This document shows positions 1 through 12,372 of a DNA stretch of 64,000 bases, piece by piece. A program made the position numbers and the translations under genes. Each line of letters begins with the position of its first letter. The first letter of the stretch is position 1. Origin of the DNA: Clusia tigrina (taxonomy: Eukaryota > Arthropoda > Insecta > Diptera > Clusiidae); contig CAKKTE020000328.1 of NCBI GenBank assembly GCA_920105625.2, positions 4,154,001-4,218,000 on the forward strand, written 5' to 3'. The notes under the pieces are model-generated. The model was not told where the DNA came from. It did no database searches and saw only the letters and a program-made list of their open reading frames with translations.

Positions 1-3000
1 GCGATAGCTTAAATTGACAAGAGGCTCGAGTACTTTATTGTTACAACATTTCAAGGTTTTATGAAACTCCAGTAAAAAGTTACAAGCATTTGTATGTTGC
101 AAACTTTGATAGGTGTAGGACGTAGCGTATAGAAGTTAGGGCCTTTTGAAGTTTTATCAGTGTTTGATTTAGGACTCAAGGGTAGCATAGCTTTGAGCGA
201 TAGCTTAAATTGACAAGAGGCTCGAGTACTTTATTGTTACAAAATTTCAAGGTATTATGACGCTCCAGTAAGAAGTTACAAGCATTTGTATGTCGCAAAC
301 TTTGATATGTGTAGGACGTACCGTTTAGAAGTTAGGGCCATTTGAAGTTTTATCAGTGTTTGATTTGTGACTCAAGGGTAGCATAGCTTTGAGCGATAGC
401 TTAAATTGACAAGAGGCTCGAGTACTTTATTGTTACAAAATTTCAAGGTTTTATGACGCTCCAGTAAGAAGTTACTAGCATTTGTATGTTGCAAACTTTG
501 ATAGGTGTAGGACGTACCGTTTAGAAGTTAGGGTCATTTGAAGTTTTATCAGTGTTTGATTTGGGACTCAAGGGTAACATAGCTTTGTGCGATAGCTTAA
601 ATTGACAAGAGGCTCGAGTACTTTATTGTTACAAAATTTCAAGGTTTTATGACGCTCCAGTAAAAAGTTACAAGCATTTGTATGTTGCAAACTTTGATAG
701 GTGTAGGACGTACCGTATAGCAGTTAGGGCCATTTGAAGTGTTATCAGTGTTTAATTTGGGACTCAAGGGTAGCATAGCTTTGAGCGATAGCTTAAATTG
801 ACAAGAGGCTCGAGTACTTTATTGTTACAAAATTTCAAGGTTTTATGACGCTCCAGTAAAAAGTTACAAGCATTTGTATGTTGCAAACTTTGATAGGTGT
901 AGGGCGTTCCGTATAGAAGTTAGGGCCATTTGAAGTTTTATCAGTATTTGACTTGGGACTCAACGTTAGCATAGCCTTGAGCGATAGCTTAAATTGACAA
1001 GAGGCTCGAGTACTTTATTGTTACAAAATTTCAAGGTTTTATAAAGCTCCAGTAAAAAGTTACAAGCATTTGTATGTTGCAAACTTTGATAGGAGTAGGA
1101 CGTACCGTATAGGAGTTAGGGCCATTTGAATTGTTATTAGTGTTTGATTTGGGACTCAAGGGTAGCATAGTTTGAGCGATAGCTTGAATTGACAAGAGGC
1201 TCGAGTAGTTTATTGTTACAAAATTTCACGGTTTTATGACGCTCCAGTAAAAAGTTACAAGCATTTGTATTTTGCATACTTTGATAGGTGTAGGACGTAC
1301 CGTATAGAAGCTAGGGCCATTTGAAGTTTTATCAGTGTTTGATTTGGGACTCAAGTGTAGCATAGCTTTAAGCGGTACTTTAAATTGACAAGAGGCTCGA
1401 GTACTTTATTGTTTCAAAATTTCAATGTTTTATGACGCTCCAGTAAAAAGTTACAAGCATTTGTATGTTGCAAACTTTGATAGGTGCAGGCCGTACCGTA
1501 CAGAAGTTAGGGCAATTTGAAGTTTTATCAGTGTTCGATTTGGAACTCAAGGGTAGCATAGCTTTGAGCGATAGCTTAAATTGACAAGAGGCTCGAGTAC
1601 TTTATTGTTACAAAGTTTCAAGGTTTTATGACGCTCCAGTAAAAAGTTACAAGCATTTGAAAGTTGCAAACTTTGATAGTTGTAGGACGTACCATATAGA
1701 AGTTAGAGCCATTTGATTAGTGTTTGATTTGGGACTCAAGGGTAGCATAGCTTTGAGCGATAGCTTAAATTCACTAGAGGCTTGAGTGCTTTATTGTTAC
1801 AAAATTTCAAGGTTTTATGACGCTCCAGTAAAAAGTTACAAGCATTTGTATATTGCAAACTTTCATAGGTGTAGGACGTACCGTATAGAAGTTAGGACCA
1901 TTTGAAGTTTTATCAGTGTTTGATTGGGGACTCAAGGGTAGCATAGCTTTGAGCGATAGCTTAAATTGACAAGAGGCTCGAGTACTTTATTGTTACAAAA
2001 TTTCAAGGTATTATGACGCTCCAGTAAGAAGTTACAAGCATTTGTATGTCGCAAACTTTGATATGTGTAGGACGTACCGTTTAGAAGTTAGGGCCATTTG
2101 AAGTTTTATCAGTGTTTGATTTGGAACTAAAGGGTAGCATAGCTTTGAGCGATAGCTTAAATTGACAAGAGGCTCGAGTACTTTATTGTTACAAGATTTC
2201 AAGGTTTTATGACGCTCCAGTAAAAATTTACAAGCATTTGTATGTTGCAAAATTTGATAGGTGTAGGACGTACCGTATAGAAGTTAGGGCCATTTGAAGT
2301 TTTATCAGTGTTTGATTTGGGACTCAAGGTTAGCATAGCTTTGAGCGATAGCTTAAATTGACAAGAGGCTCGAGTACTTTATTGTTACAAAATTTCAAGG
2401 TTTAATGACGCTCCAGTAAAAAGTTACAAGCATTTGTATGTTGCAAACTTTGATAGGTGTAGGACGTACCGTATAGAAGTTAGGGCCATTTGAAGTGTTA
2501 TCAGTGTTTGATTTGGGACTCAAGGGTAGCATAGCTTTGAGCGATAGCTTAAATTGACAAGAGGCTCGAGTACTTTATTGTTACAAAATTTCAAGGTTTT
2601 ATGACGCTCCAGTAAAAAGTTACAAGCATTTGTATGTTGCAAACTTTGATAGGTGTAGGACGTACCGTTTAGAAGTTAGGGTCATTTGAAGTTTTATCAG
2701 TGTTTGATTTGGGACTCAAGGGTAACATAGCTTTGTGCGATAGCTTAAATTGACGAGAGGCTCGAGTACTTTATTGTTACAAAATTTCAAGGTTTTATGA
2801 CGCTCCAGTAAAAAGTTACAAGCATTTGTATGTTGCAAACTTTGATAGGTGTAGGACGTACCGTATAGCAGTTAGGGCCATTTGAAGTGTTATCAGTGTT
2901 TCATTTGAGATTCAAGGGTAGCATAGCTTTGAGCGATAGCTTAAATTGACAAGAGGCTCGAATACTTTATTGTTACAAAATTTCAAGGTTTTATGAAGTT

Positions 3001-4388
3001 CTAGTAAAAAGTTACAAGCATTTGTATGTTGCAAACTTTGATAGGTGTAGGCCGTACCGTATAGAAGTTAGGACAATTTGAAGTTTTATCAATGTTTGAT
3101 TTGGGGCTCAAGGGTAGCATAGCTTTGAGCGATAGCTTAAATTGACAAGAGGCTCGAGTACTTTATTGTTACAAAATTTCAAGGTTTTATGACGCTCCAG
3201 TAAAAAGTTACAAGCATTTGAATGTTACAAACTTTGATAGGTGTAGGACCTACCGTATAGAAGTTAGGGCCATTTGAATTTTTATCAGTGTTCGATTTGG
3301 AACTCAAGGGTAGTATAGCTTTGAGCGATAGCTTAAATTGACAAGAGGCTCGAGTACTTTATTGTTACAAAATTTCAAGGTTTTATGGCGCTCCAGTAAA
3401 AAGTTACAAGCATTTGTATGTTGCAAACTTTGATAGGTGTAGGACGTACCGTATAGAAGTTAGAGCCATTTGATGTTTTATCAGTGTTTGATTTGGGACT
3501 CAAGGGTAGCATAGCTTTGAGCGATAGCTTAAATTCACAAGAAGCTCGAGTACTTTATTGTTACAAAATTTCAAGGTTCTATGACGCTCCAGTAAAAATT
3601 CAAACCATTTGTATGTTGCAAACTTTGATAGGTGTAGGACGTACCGTATAGAAATTAGGGCCATTTGAAGTTTTATCAGTGTTTGATTTGGGACTCAAAG
3701 GTAGCATAGCTTTAAGCGATACCTTAAATTGACAAGAGGCTCGAGTACTTTATTGTTACAAAATTGCAATGTTTTATGACGCTCCAGTAAAAAGTTACAA
3801 GCATTTGTATGTTGCAAACTTTGATAGGTGTAGGCCGTACCGTATAGAAGTTAGGACTATTTGAAGTTTTATCAGTGTTTGATTAGGGACTCAAGGTTAC
3901 CATAGCTTTGAGCGATAGCTTAAATTGACAAGAGACTCGAGTACTTTATTGTTACAAAATTTCTAGGTTTTATGACGCTCCAGTAAAAAGTTACTAGCAT
4001 TTGAAAGTTGCAAACTTTGATAGGTGTAGGACGTACCGTATAGAAGTTAGTGCCATTTGAAGTTTTATCAGTGTTTGATTTGGGACTCAAGGGTAGCATA
4101 GCTTTGAGCGATAGCTTAAATTGACAAAAGGCTCGAGTACTTTATTGTTACAAAATTTCAATGTTTTATGACGCTTCAGTAAAAAGTTACAAGCATATGT
4201 ATGTTGCAAACTTTGATAGGTGTAGGACGTACCGTATATAAGTTAGGGCCACTTGTAGTTTTATCAGTGTTTGATGTGGGACTCAAGGGTAGTATAGCTT
4301 TGAGCGATAGATTTAAAAGACAAGAGGTCGAGTACCTTATTGTTACAAAATTTCAAGGTTTTATGAAGCTCCAGTAAAAAGTTACAAG
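1..4388 (+). repeat. Large duplicated satellite block A, copy 1
   Basis: This stretch of about 22 monomers repeats at 7985-12372 with a constant offset of 7984 bp. Comparing line by line by eye I found four substitutions (near 2129, 3552, 3855 and 4031) and no length change. The match ends abruptly at 4389, where copy 1 continues GCATTTGAAAG and copy 2 continues GTATTTTTATG. The left end lies at or beyond the window edge. Shared private variants, such as AGTGTTTAATTTGG, ATTTTGCATAC and CATAGGTGTAGG after TTT, confirm common descent rather than general monomer similarity. Confidence 0.93.
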
Positions 4389-7300
4389 CATTTGAAAGTT
4401 GCAAACTTTGATAGTTGTAGGACGTACCATATAGAAGTTAGAGCCATTTGATTAGTGTTTGATTTGGGACTCAAGGGTAGCATAGCTTTGAGCGATAGCT
4501 TAAATTCACTAGAGGCTTGAGTACTTTATTGTTACAAAATTTCAAGGTATTATGACGCTCCAGTAAGAAGTTACAAGCATTTGTATGTGGCAAACTTTGA
4601 TAGGAGTAGGACGTACCGTATAGAAGTTAGGGACATTTGAAGTTTTATCAGTGTTTGATTGGGGACTCAAGGGTAGCATAGCTTTGAGCGATAGCTTAAA
4701 TTGAGGCTCGAGTACTTTATTGTTTCAAAATTTCAAGGTTTTATGACGCTCCAGTAAAAAGTTACAAGCATTTGTATGTTGCAAACTTTGATAGGAGTAG
4801 GACGTACCGTATAGAAGTGAGGGCCATTTGAAGTTTTATCAGTGTTTGATTGGGGACTCAAGGGTAGCATAGCTTTGAGCGATAGCTTAAATTGACAAGA
4901 GGCTCGAGTACTTTATTGTTACAACATTTCAAGGTTTTATGAAACTCCAGTTAAAAGTTACAAGCATTTGTATGTTGCAAACTTTGATAGGTGTAGGACG
5001 TACCGTATAGAAGTTAGGGCCTTTTGAAGTTTTATCAGTGTTTGATTTAGGACTCAAGGGTAGCATAGCTTTGAGCGATAGCTTAAATTGACAAGAGGCT
5101 CGAGTACTTTATTGTTACAAAATTTCAAGGTATTATGACGCTCCAGTAAGAAGTTACAAGCATTTGTATGTCGCAAACTTTGATATGTGTAGGGCGTACC
5201 GTTTTGAAGTTAGGGCCATTTGAAGTTTTATCAGTGTTTGATTTGGGACTCAAGGGTAGCATAGCTTTGAGCGATAGCTTAAATTGACAAGAGGCTCGAG
5301 TACTTTATTGTTACAACATTTCAAGGTTTTATGAAACTCCAGTAAAAAGTTACAAGAATTTGTATGTTCCAAACTTTGATAGGTGTAGGATGTACCGTAT
5401 AGAAGTTAGGGCCATTTGAAGTTTTATCAGTGTTTGATTGGGGAATCAAGGGTAGCATAGCTTTAAGCGATAGCTTAAATTGACAAGAGGCTCGAGTACT
5501 TTATTGTTACAAGATTTCAAGGTTTTATGACGCTCCAGTAAAAATTTACAAGCATTTGTATGTTGCAAAATTTGATAGGTGTAGGACGTACCGTATAGAA
5601 GTTAGGGCCATTTGAAGTTTTATCAGTGTTTGATTAGGGACTCAAGGTTAGCATAGCTTTGAGCGATAGCTTAAATTGACAAGAGGCTCGAGTACTTTAT
5701 TGTTACAAAATTTCAAGGTTTAATGACGCTCCAGTAAAAAGTTACAAGCATTTGTATGTTGCAAACTTTGATAGGTGTAGGACGTACCGTATAGAAGTTA
5801 GGGCCATTTGAAGTGTTATCAGTGTTTGATTTGGGACTCAAGGGTAGCATAGCTTTGAGCGATAGCTTAAATTGACAAGAGGCTCGAGTACTTTATTGTT
5901 ACAAAATTTCAAGGTTTTATGACGCTCCAGTAAAAAGTTACAAGCATTTGTATGTTGCAAACTTTGATAGGTGTGGGGCGTTCCGTATAGAAGTTAGGGC
6001 CATTTGAAGTTTTATCAGTATTTGACTTGGGACTCAAGGTTAGCATATAGCGATAGCTTAAATTGACAAGAGGCTCGAGTACTTTATTGTTACAAAATTT
6101 CAAGGTTTTATAACGCTCCAGTAAAAAGTTACAAGCATTTGTATGTTGCAAACTTTGATAGGAGTAGGACGTACCGTATAGGAGTTAGGGCCATTTGAAG
6201 TGTTATTAGTGTTTGATTTGGTACTCAAGGGTAGCATAGTTTGAGCGATAGCTTGAATTGACAAGAGGCTCGAGTACTTTATTGTTACAAAATTTCACGG
6301 TTTTATGACGCTCCAGTAAAAAGTTACAAGCATTTGTATGTTGCAAACTTTGATAGGTGTAGGACGTACCGTATAGAAGCTAGGGCCATTTGAAGTTTTA
6401 TCAGTGTTTGAATTGGGACTCAAGGGTAGCATAGCTTTAAGCGGTACTTTAAATTGACAAGAGGCTCGAGTACTTTATTGTTACAAAATTTCAATGTTTT
6501 ATGACGCTCCAGTAAAAAGTTACAAGCATTTGTATGTTGCAAACTTTGATAGGTGCAGGCCGTACCGTACAGAAGTTAGGGCAATTTGAAGTTTTATCAG
6601 TGTTCGATTTGGAACTCAAGGGTAGCATAGCTTTGAGCGATAGCTTAAATTGACAAGAGGCTCGAGTACTTTATTGTTACAAAGTTTCAAGGTTTTATGA
6701 CGCTCCAGTAAAAAGTTACAAGCATTTGAAAGTTGCAAACTTTGATAGTTGTAGGACGTACCATATAGAAGTTAGAGCCATTTGATTAGTGTTTGATTTG
6801 GGACTCAAGGGTAGCATAGCTTTGAGCGATAGCTTAAATTCACTAGAGGCTTGAGTACTTTATTGATACAAAATTTCAAGGTATTATGACGCTCCAGTAA
6901 GAAGTTACAAGCATTTGTATGTGGCAAACTTTGATAGGAGTAGGACGTACCGTATAGAAGTTAGGGCCATTTGAAGTTTTATCAGTGTTTGATTGGGGAC
7001 TCAAGGGTAGCATAGCTTTGAGCGATAGCTTAAATTGAGGCTCGAGTACTTTATTGTTTCAAAATTTCAAGGTTTTATGACGCTCCAGTAAAAAGTTACA
7101 AGCATTTGTATGTTGCAAACTTTGATAGGAGTAGGACGTACCGTATAGAAGTTAGGGCCATTTGAAGTTTTATCAGTGTTTGATTTGGGACTCAAGGGTA
7201 GCATAGCTTTAAGCGGTACTTTAAATTGACAAGAGGCTCGAGTACTTTATTGTTACAAAATTTCAATGTTTTATGACGCTCCAGTAAAAAGTTACAAGCA

Positions 7301-7984
7301 TTTGTATGTTGCAAACTTTGATAGGTGCAGGCCGTACCATACAGAAGTTAGGGCAATTTGAAGTTTTATCAGTGTTCGATTTGGAACTCAAGGGTAGCAT
7401 AGCTTTGAGCGATAGCTTAAATTGACAAGAGGCTCGAGTACTTTATTGTTACAAAGTTTCAAGGTTTTATGACGCTCCAGTAAAAAGTTACAAGCATTTG
7501 AAAGTTGCAAACTTTGATAGTTGTAGGACGTACCATATAGAAGTTAGAGCCATTTGATTAGTGTTTGATTTGGGACTCAAGGGTAGCATAGCTTTGAGCG
7601 ATAGCTTAAATTCACTAGAGGCTTGAGTACTTTATTGTTACAAAATTTCAAGGTATTATGACGCTCCAGTAAGAAGTTACAAGCATTTGTATGTGGCAAA
7701 CTTTGATAGGAGTAGGACGTACCGTATAGAAGTTAGGGCCATTTGAAGTTTTATCAGTGTTTGATTGGGGACTCAAGGGTAGCATAGCTTTGAGCGATAG
7801 CTTAAATTGAGGCTCGAGTACTTTATTGTTTCAAAATTTCAAGGTTTTATGACGCTCCAGTAAAAAGTTACAAGCATTTGTATGTTGCAAACTTTGATAG
7901 GAGTAGGACGTACCGTATAGAAGTGAGGGCCATTTGAAGTTTTATCAGTGTTTGATTGGGGACTCAAGGGTAGCATAGCTTTGA
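4389..7984 (+). repeat. Satellite segment between the copies of block A
   Basis: This segment contains only monomers. A short tandem duplication of about four monomers is visible: the run of subtypes starting at CTTTAAGCGG 6435 recurs at 7207, an offset of 772 bp. That run includes the GCAGGCCGTACC monomer, the monomer lacking AGTTTTATC before AGTGTTTG, and a monomer with TTAAATTGAGGCTCGAG (6-bp deletion). Monomers at about 5.0-6.9 kb resemble those at 13.6-15.8 kb in order, an older, more diverged duplication. No gene is seen. Confidence 0.85.
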
Positions 7985-10900
7985 GCGATAGCTTAAATTG
8001 ACAAGAGGCTCGAGTACTTTATTGTTACAACATTTCAAGGTTTTATGAAACTCCAGTAAAAAGTTACAAGCATTTGTATGTTGCAAACTTTGATAGGTGT
8101 AGGACGTAGCGTATAGAAGTTAGGGCCTTTTGAAGTTTTATCAGTGTTTGATTTAGGACTCAAGGGTAGCATAGCTTTGAGCGATAGCTTAAATTGACAA
8201 GAGGCTCGAGTACTTTATTGTTACAAAATTTCAAGGTATTATGACGCTCCAGTAAGAAGTTACAAGCATTTGTATGTCGCAAACTTTGATATGTGTAGGA
8301 CGTACCGTTTAGAAGTTAGGGCCATTTGAAGTTTTATCAGTGTTTGATTTGTGACTCAAGGGTAGCATAGCTTTGAGCGATAGCTTAAATTGACAAGAGG
8401 CTCGAGTACTTTATTGTTACAAAATTTCAAGGTTTTATGACGCTCCAGTAAGAAGTTACTAGCATTTGTATGTTGCAAACTTTGATAGGTGTAGGACGTA
8501 CCGTTTAGAAGTTAGGGTCATTTGAAGTTTTATCAGTGTTTGATTTGGGACTCAAGGGTAACATAGCTTTGTGCGATAGCTTAAATTGACAAGAGGCTCG
8601 AGTACTTTATTGTTACAAAATTTCAAGGTTTTATGACGCTCCAGTAAAAAGTTACAAGCATTTGTATGTTGCAAACTTTGATAGGTGTAGGACGTACCGT
8701 ATAGCAGTTAGGGCCATTTGAAGTGTTATCAGTGTTTAATTTGGGACTCAAGGGTAGCATAGCTTTGAGCGATAGCTTAAATTGACAAGAGGCTCGAGTA
8801 CTTTATTGTTACAAAATTTCAAGGTTTTATGACGCTCCAGTAAAAAGTTACAAGCATTTGTATGTTGCAAACTTTGATAGGTGTAGGGCGTTCCGTATAG
8901 AAGTTAGGGCCATTTGAAGTTTTATCAGTATTTGACTTGGGACTCAACGTTAGCATAGCCTTGAGCGATAGCTTAAATTGACAAGAGGCTCGAGTACTTT
9001 ATTGTTACAAAATTTCAAGGTTTTATAAAGCTCCAGTAAAAAGTTACAAGCATTTGTATGTTGCAAACTTTGATAGGAGTAGGACGTACCGTATAGGAGT
9101 TAGGGCCATTTGAATTGTTATTAGTGTTTGATTTGGGACTCAAGGGTAGCATAGTTTGAGCGATAGCTTGAATTGACAAGAGGCTCGAGTAGTTTATTGT
9201 TACAAAATTTCACGGTTTTATGACGCTCCAGTAAAAAGTTACAAGCATTTGTATTTTGCATACTTTGATAGGTGTAGGACGTACCGTATAGAAGCTAGGG
9301 CCATTTGAAGTTTTATCAGTGTTTGATTTGGGACTCAAGTGTAGCATAGCTTTAAGCGGTACTTTAAATTGACAAGAGGCTCGAGTACTTTATTGTTTCA
9401 AAATTTCAATGTTTTATGACGCTCCAGTAAAAAGTTACAAGCATTTGTATGTTGCAAACTTTGATAGGTGCAGGCCGTACCGTACAGAAGTTAGGGCAAT
9501 TTGAAGTTTTATCAGTGTTCGATTTGGAACTCAAGGGTAGCATAGCTTTGAGCGATAGCTTAAATTGACAAGAGGCTCGAGTACTTTATTGTTACAAAGT
9601 TTCAAGGTTTTATGACGCTCCAGTAAAAAGTTACAAGCATTTGAAAGTTGCAAACTTTGATAGTTGTAGGACGTACCATATAGAAGTTAGAGCCATTTGA
9701 TTAGTGTTTGATTTGGGACTCAAGGGTAGCATAGCTTTGAGCGATAGCTTAAATTCACTAGAGGCTTGAGTGCTTTATTGTTACAAAATTTCAAGGTTTT
9801 ATGACGCTCCAGTAAAAAGTTACAAGCATTTGTATATTGCAAACTTTCATAGGTGTAGGACGTACCGTATAGAAGTTAGGACCATTTGAAGTTTTATCAG
9901 TGTTTGATTGGGGACTCAAGGGTAGCATAGCTTTGAGCGATAGCTTAAATTGACAAGAGGCTCGAGTACTTTATTGTTACAAAATTTCAAGGTATTATGA
10001 CGCTCCAGTAAGAAGTTACAAGCATTTGTATGTCGCAAACTTTGATATGTGTAGGACGTACCGTTTAGAAGTTAGGGCCATTTGAAGTTTTATCAGTGTT
10101 TGATTTGGAACTCAAGGGTAGCATAGCTTTGAGCGATAGCTTAAATTGACAAGAGGCTCGAGTACTTTATTGTTACAAGATTTCAAGGTTTTATGACGCT
10201 CCAGTAAAAATTTACAAGCATTTGTATGTTGCAAAATTTGATAGGTGTAGGACGTACCGTATAGAAGTTAGGGCCATTTGAAGTTTTATCAGTGTTTGAT
10301 TTGGGACTCAAGGTTAGCATAGCTTTGAGCGATAGCTTAAATTGACAAGAGGCTCGAGTACTTTATTGTTACAAAATTTCAAGGTTTAATGACGCTCCAG
10401 TAAAAAGTTACAAGCATTTGTATGTTGCAAACTTTGATAGGTGTAGGACGTACCGTATAGAAGTTAGGGCCATTTGAAGTGTTATCAGTGTTTGATTTGG
10501 GACTCAAGGGTAGCATAGCTTTGAGCGATAGCTTAAATTGACAAGAGGCTCGAGTACTTTATTGTTACAAAATTTCAAGGTTTTATGACGCTCCAGTAAA
10601 AAGTTACAAGCATTTGTATGTTGCAAACTTTGATAGGTGTAGGACGTACCGTTTAGAAGTTAGGGTCATTTGAAGTTTTATCAGTGTTTGATTTGGGACT
10701 CAAGGGTAACATAGCTTTGTGCGATAGCTTAAATTGACGAGAGGCTCGAGTACTTTATTGTTACAAAATTTCAAGGTTTTATGACGCTCCAGTAAAAAGT
10801 TACAAGCATTTGTATGTTGCAAACTTTGATAGGTGTAGGACGTACCGTATAGCAGTTAGGGCCATTTGAAGTGTTATCAGTGTTTCATTTGAGATTCAAG

Positions 10901-12372
10901 GGTAGCATAGCTTTGAGCGATAGCTTAAATTGACAAGAGGCTCGAATACTTTATTGTTACAAAATTTCAAGGTTTTATGAAGTTCTAGTAAAAAGTTACA
11001 AGCATTTGTATGTTGCAAACTTTGATAGGTGTAGGCCGTACCGTATAGAAGTTAGGACAATTTGAAGTTTTATCAATGTTTGATTTGGGGCTCAAGGGTA
11101 GCATAGCTTTGAGCGATAGCTTAAATTGACAAGAGGCTCGAGTACTTTATTGTTACAAAATTTCAAGGTTTTATGACGCTCCAGTAAAAAGTTACAAGCA
11201 TTTGAATGTTACAAACTTTGATAGGTGTAGGACCTACCGTATAGAAGTTAGGGCCATTTGAATTTTTATCAGTGTTCGATTTGGAACTCAAGGGTAGTAT
11301 AGCTTTGAGCGATAGCTTAAATTGACAAGAGGCTCGAGTACTTTATTGTTACAAAATTTCAAGGTTTTATGGCGCTCCAGTAAAAAGTTACAAGCATTTG
11401 TATGTTGCAAACTTTGATAGGTGTAGGACGTACCGTATAGAAGTTAGAGCCATTTGATGTTTTATCAGTGTTTGATTTGGGACTCAAGGGTAGCATAGCT
11501 TTGAGCGATAGCTTAAATTCACAAGAAGCTCGACTACTTTATTGTTACAAAATTTCAAGGTTCTATGACGCTCCAGTAAAAATTCAAACCATTTGTATGT
11601 TGCAAACTTTGATAGGTGTAGGACGTACCGTATAGAAATTAGGGCCATTTGAAGTTTTATCAGTGTTTGATTTGGGACTCAAAGGTAGCATAGCTTTAAG
11701 CGATACCTTAAATTGACAAGAGGCTCGAGTACTTTATTGTTACAAAATTGCAATGTTTTATGACGCTCCAGTAAAAAGTTACAAGCATTTGTATGTTGCA
11801 AACTTTGATAGGTGTAGGCCGTACCGTATAGAAGTTAGGGCTATTTGAAGTTTTATCAGTGTTTGATTAGGGACTCAAGGTTACCATAGCTTTGAGCGAT
11901 AGCTTAAATTGACAAGAGACTCGAGTACTTTATTGTTACAAAATTTCTAGGTTTTATGACGCTCCAGTAAAAAGTTACTAGCATTTGAAAGTTGCAAACT
12001 TTGATAGGTGTAGGACGTACCGTATAGAAGTTAGGGCCATTTGAAGTTTTATCAGTGTTTGATTTGGGACTCAAGGGTAGCATAGCTTTGAGCGATAGCT
12101 TAAATTGACAAAAGGCTCGAGTACTTTATTGTTACAAAATTTCAATGTTTTATGACGCTTCAGTAAAAAGTTACAAGCATATGTATGTTGCAAACTTTGA
12201 TAGGTGTAGGACGTACCGTATATAAGTTAGGGCCACTTGTAGTTTTATCAGTGTTTGATGTGGGACTCAAGGGTAGTATAGCTTTGAGCGATAGATTTAA
12301 AAGACAAGAGGTCGAGTACCTTATTGTTACAAAATTTCAAGGTTTTATGAAGCTCCAGTAAAAAGTTACAAG
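7985..12372 (+). repeat. Large duplicated satellite block A, copy 2
   Basis: This is the second copy of 1-4388, at about 99.9% identity by eye. It keeps all the private variants of copy 1, including the CGTAGCG substitution in its first monomer and the shortened AGATTTAAAAGACAAGAGGT monomer near its right end. It breaks off within a monomer at 12373, so the boundary does not respect the monomer start, as expected for unequal exchange or replication-based copying. Confidence 0.93.
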
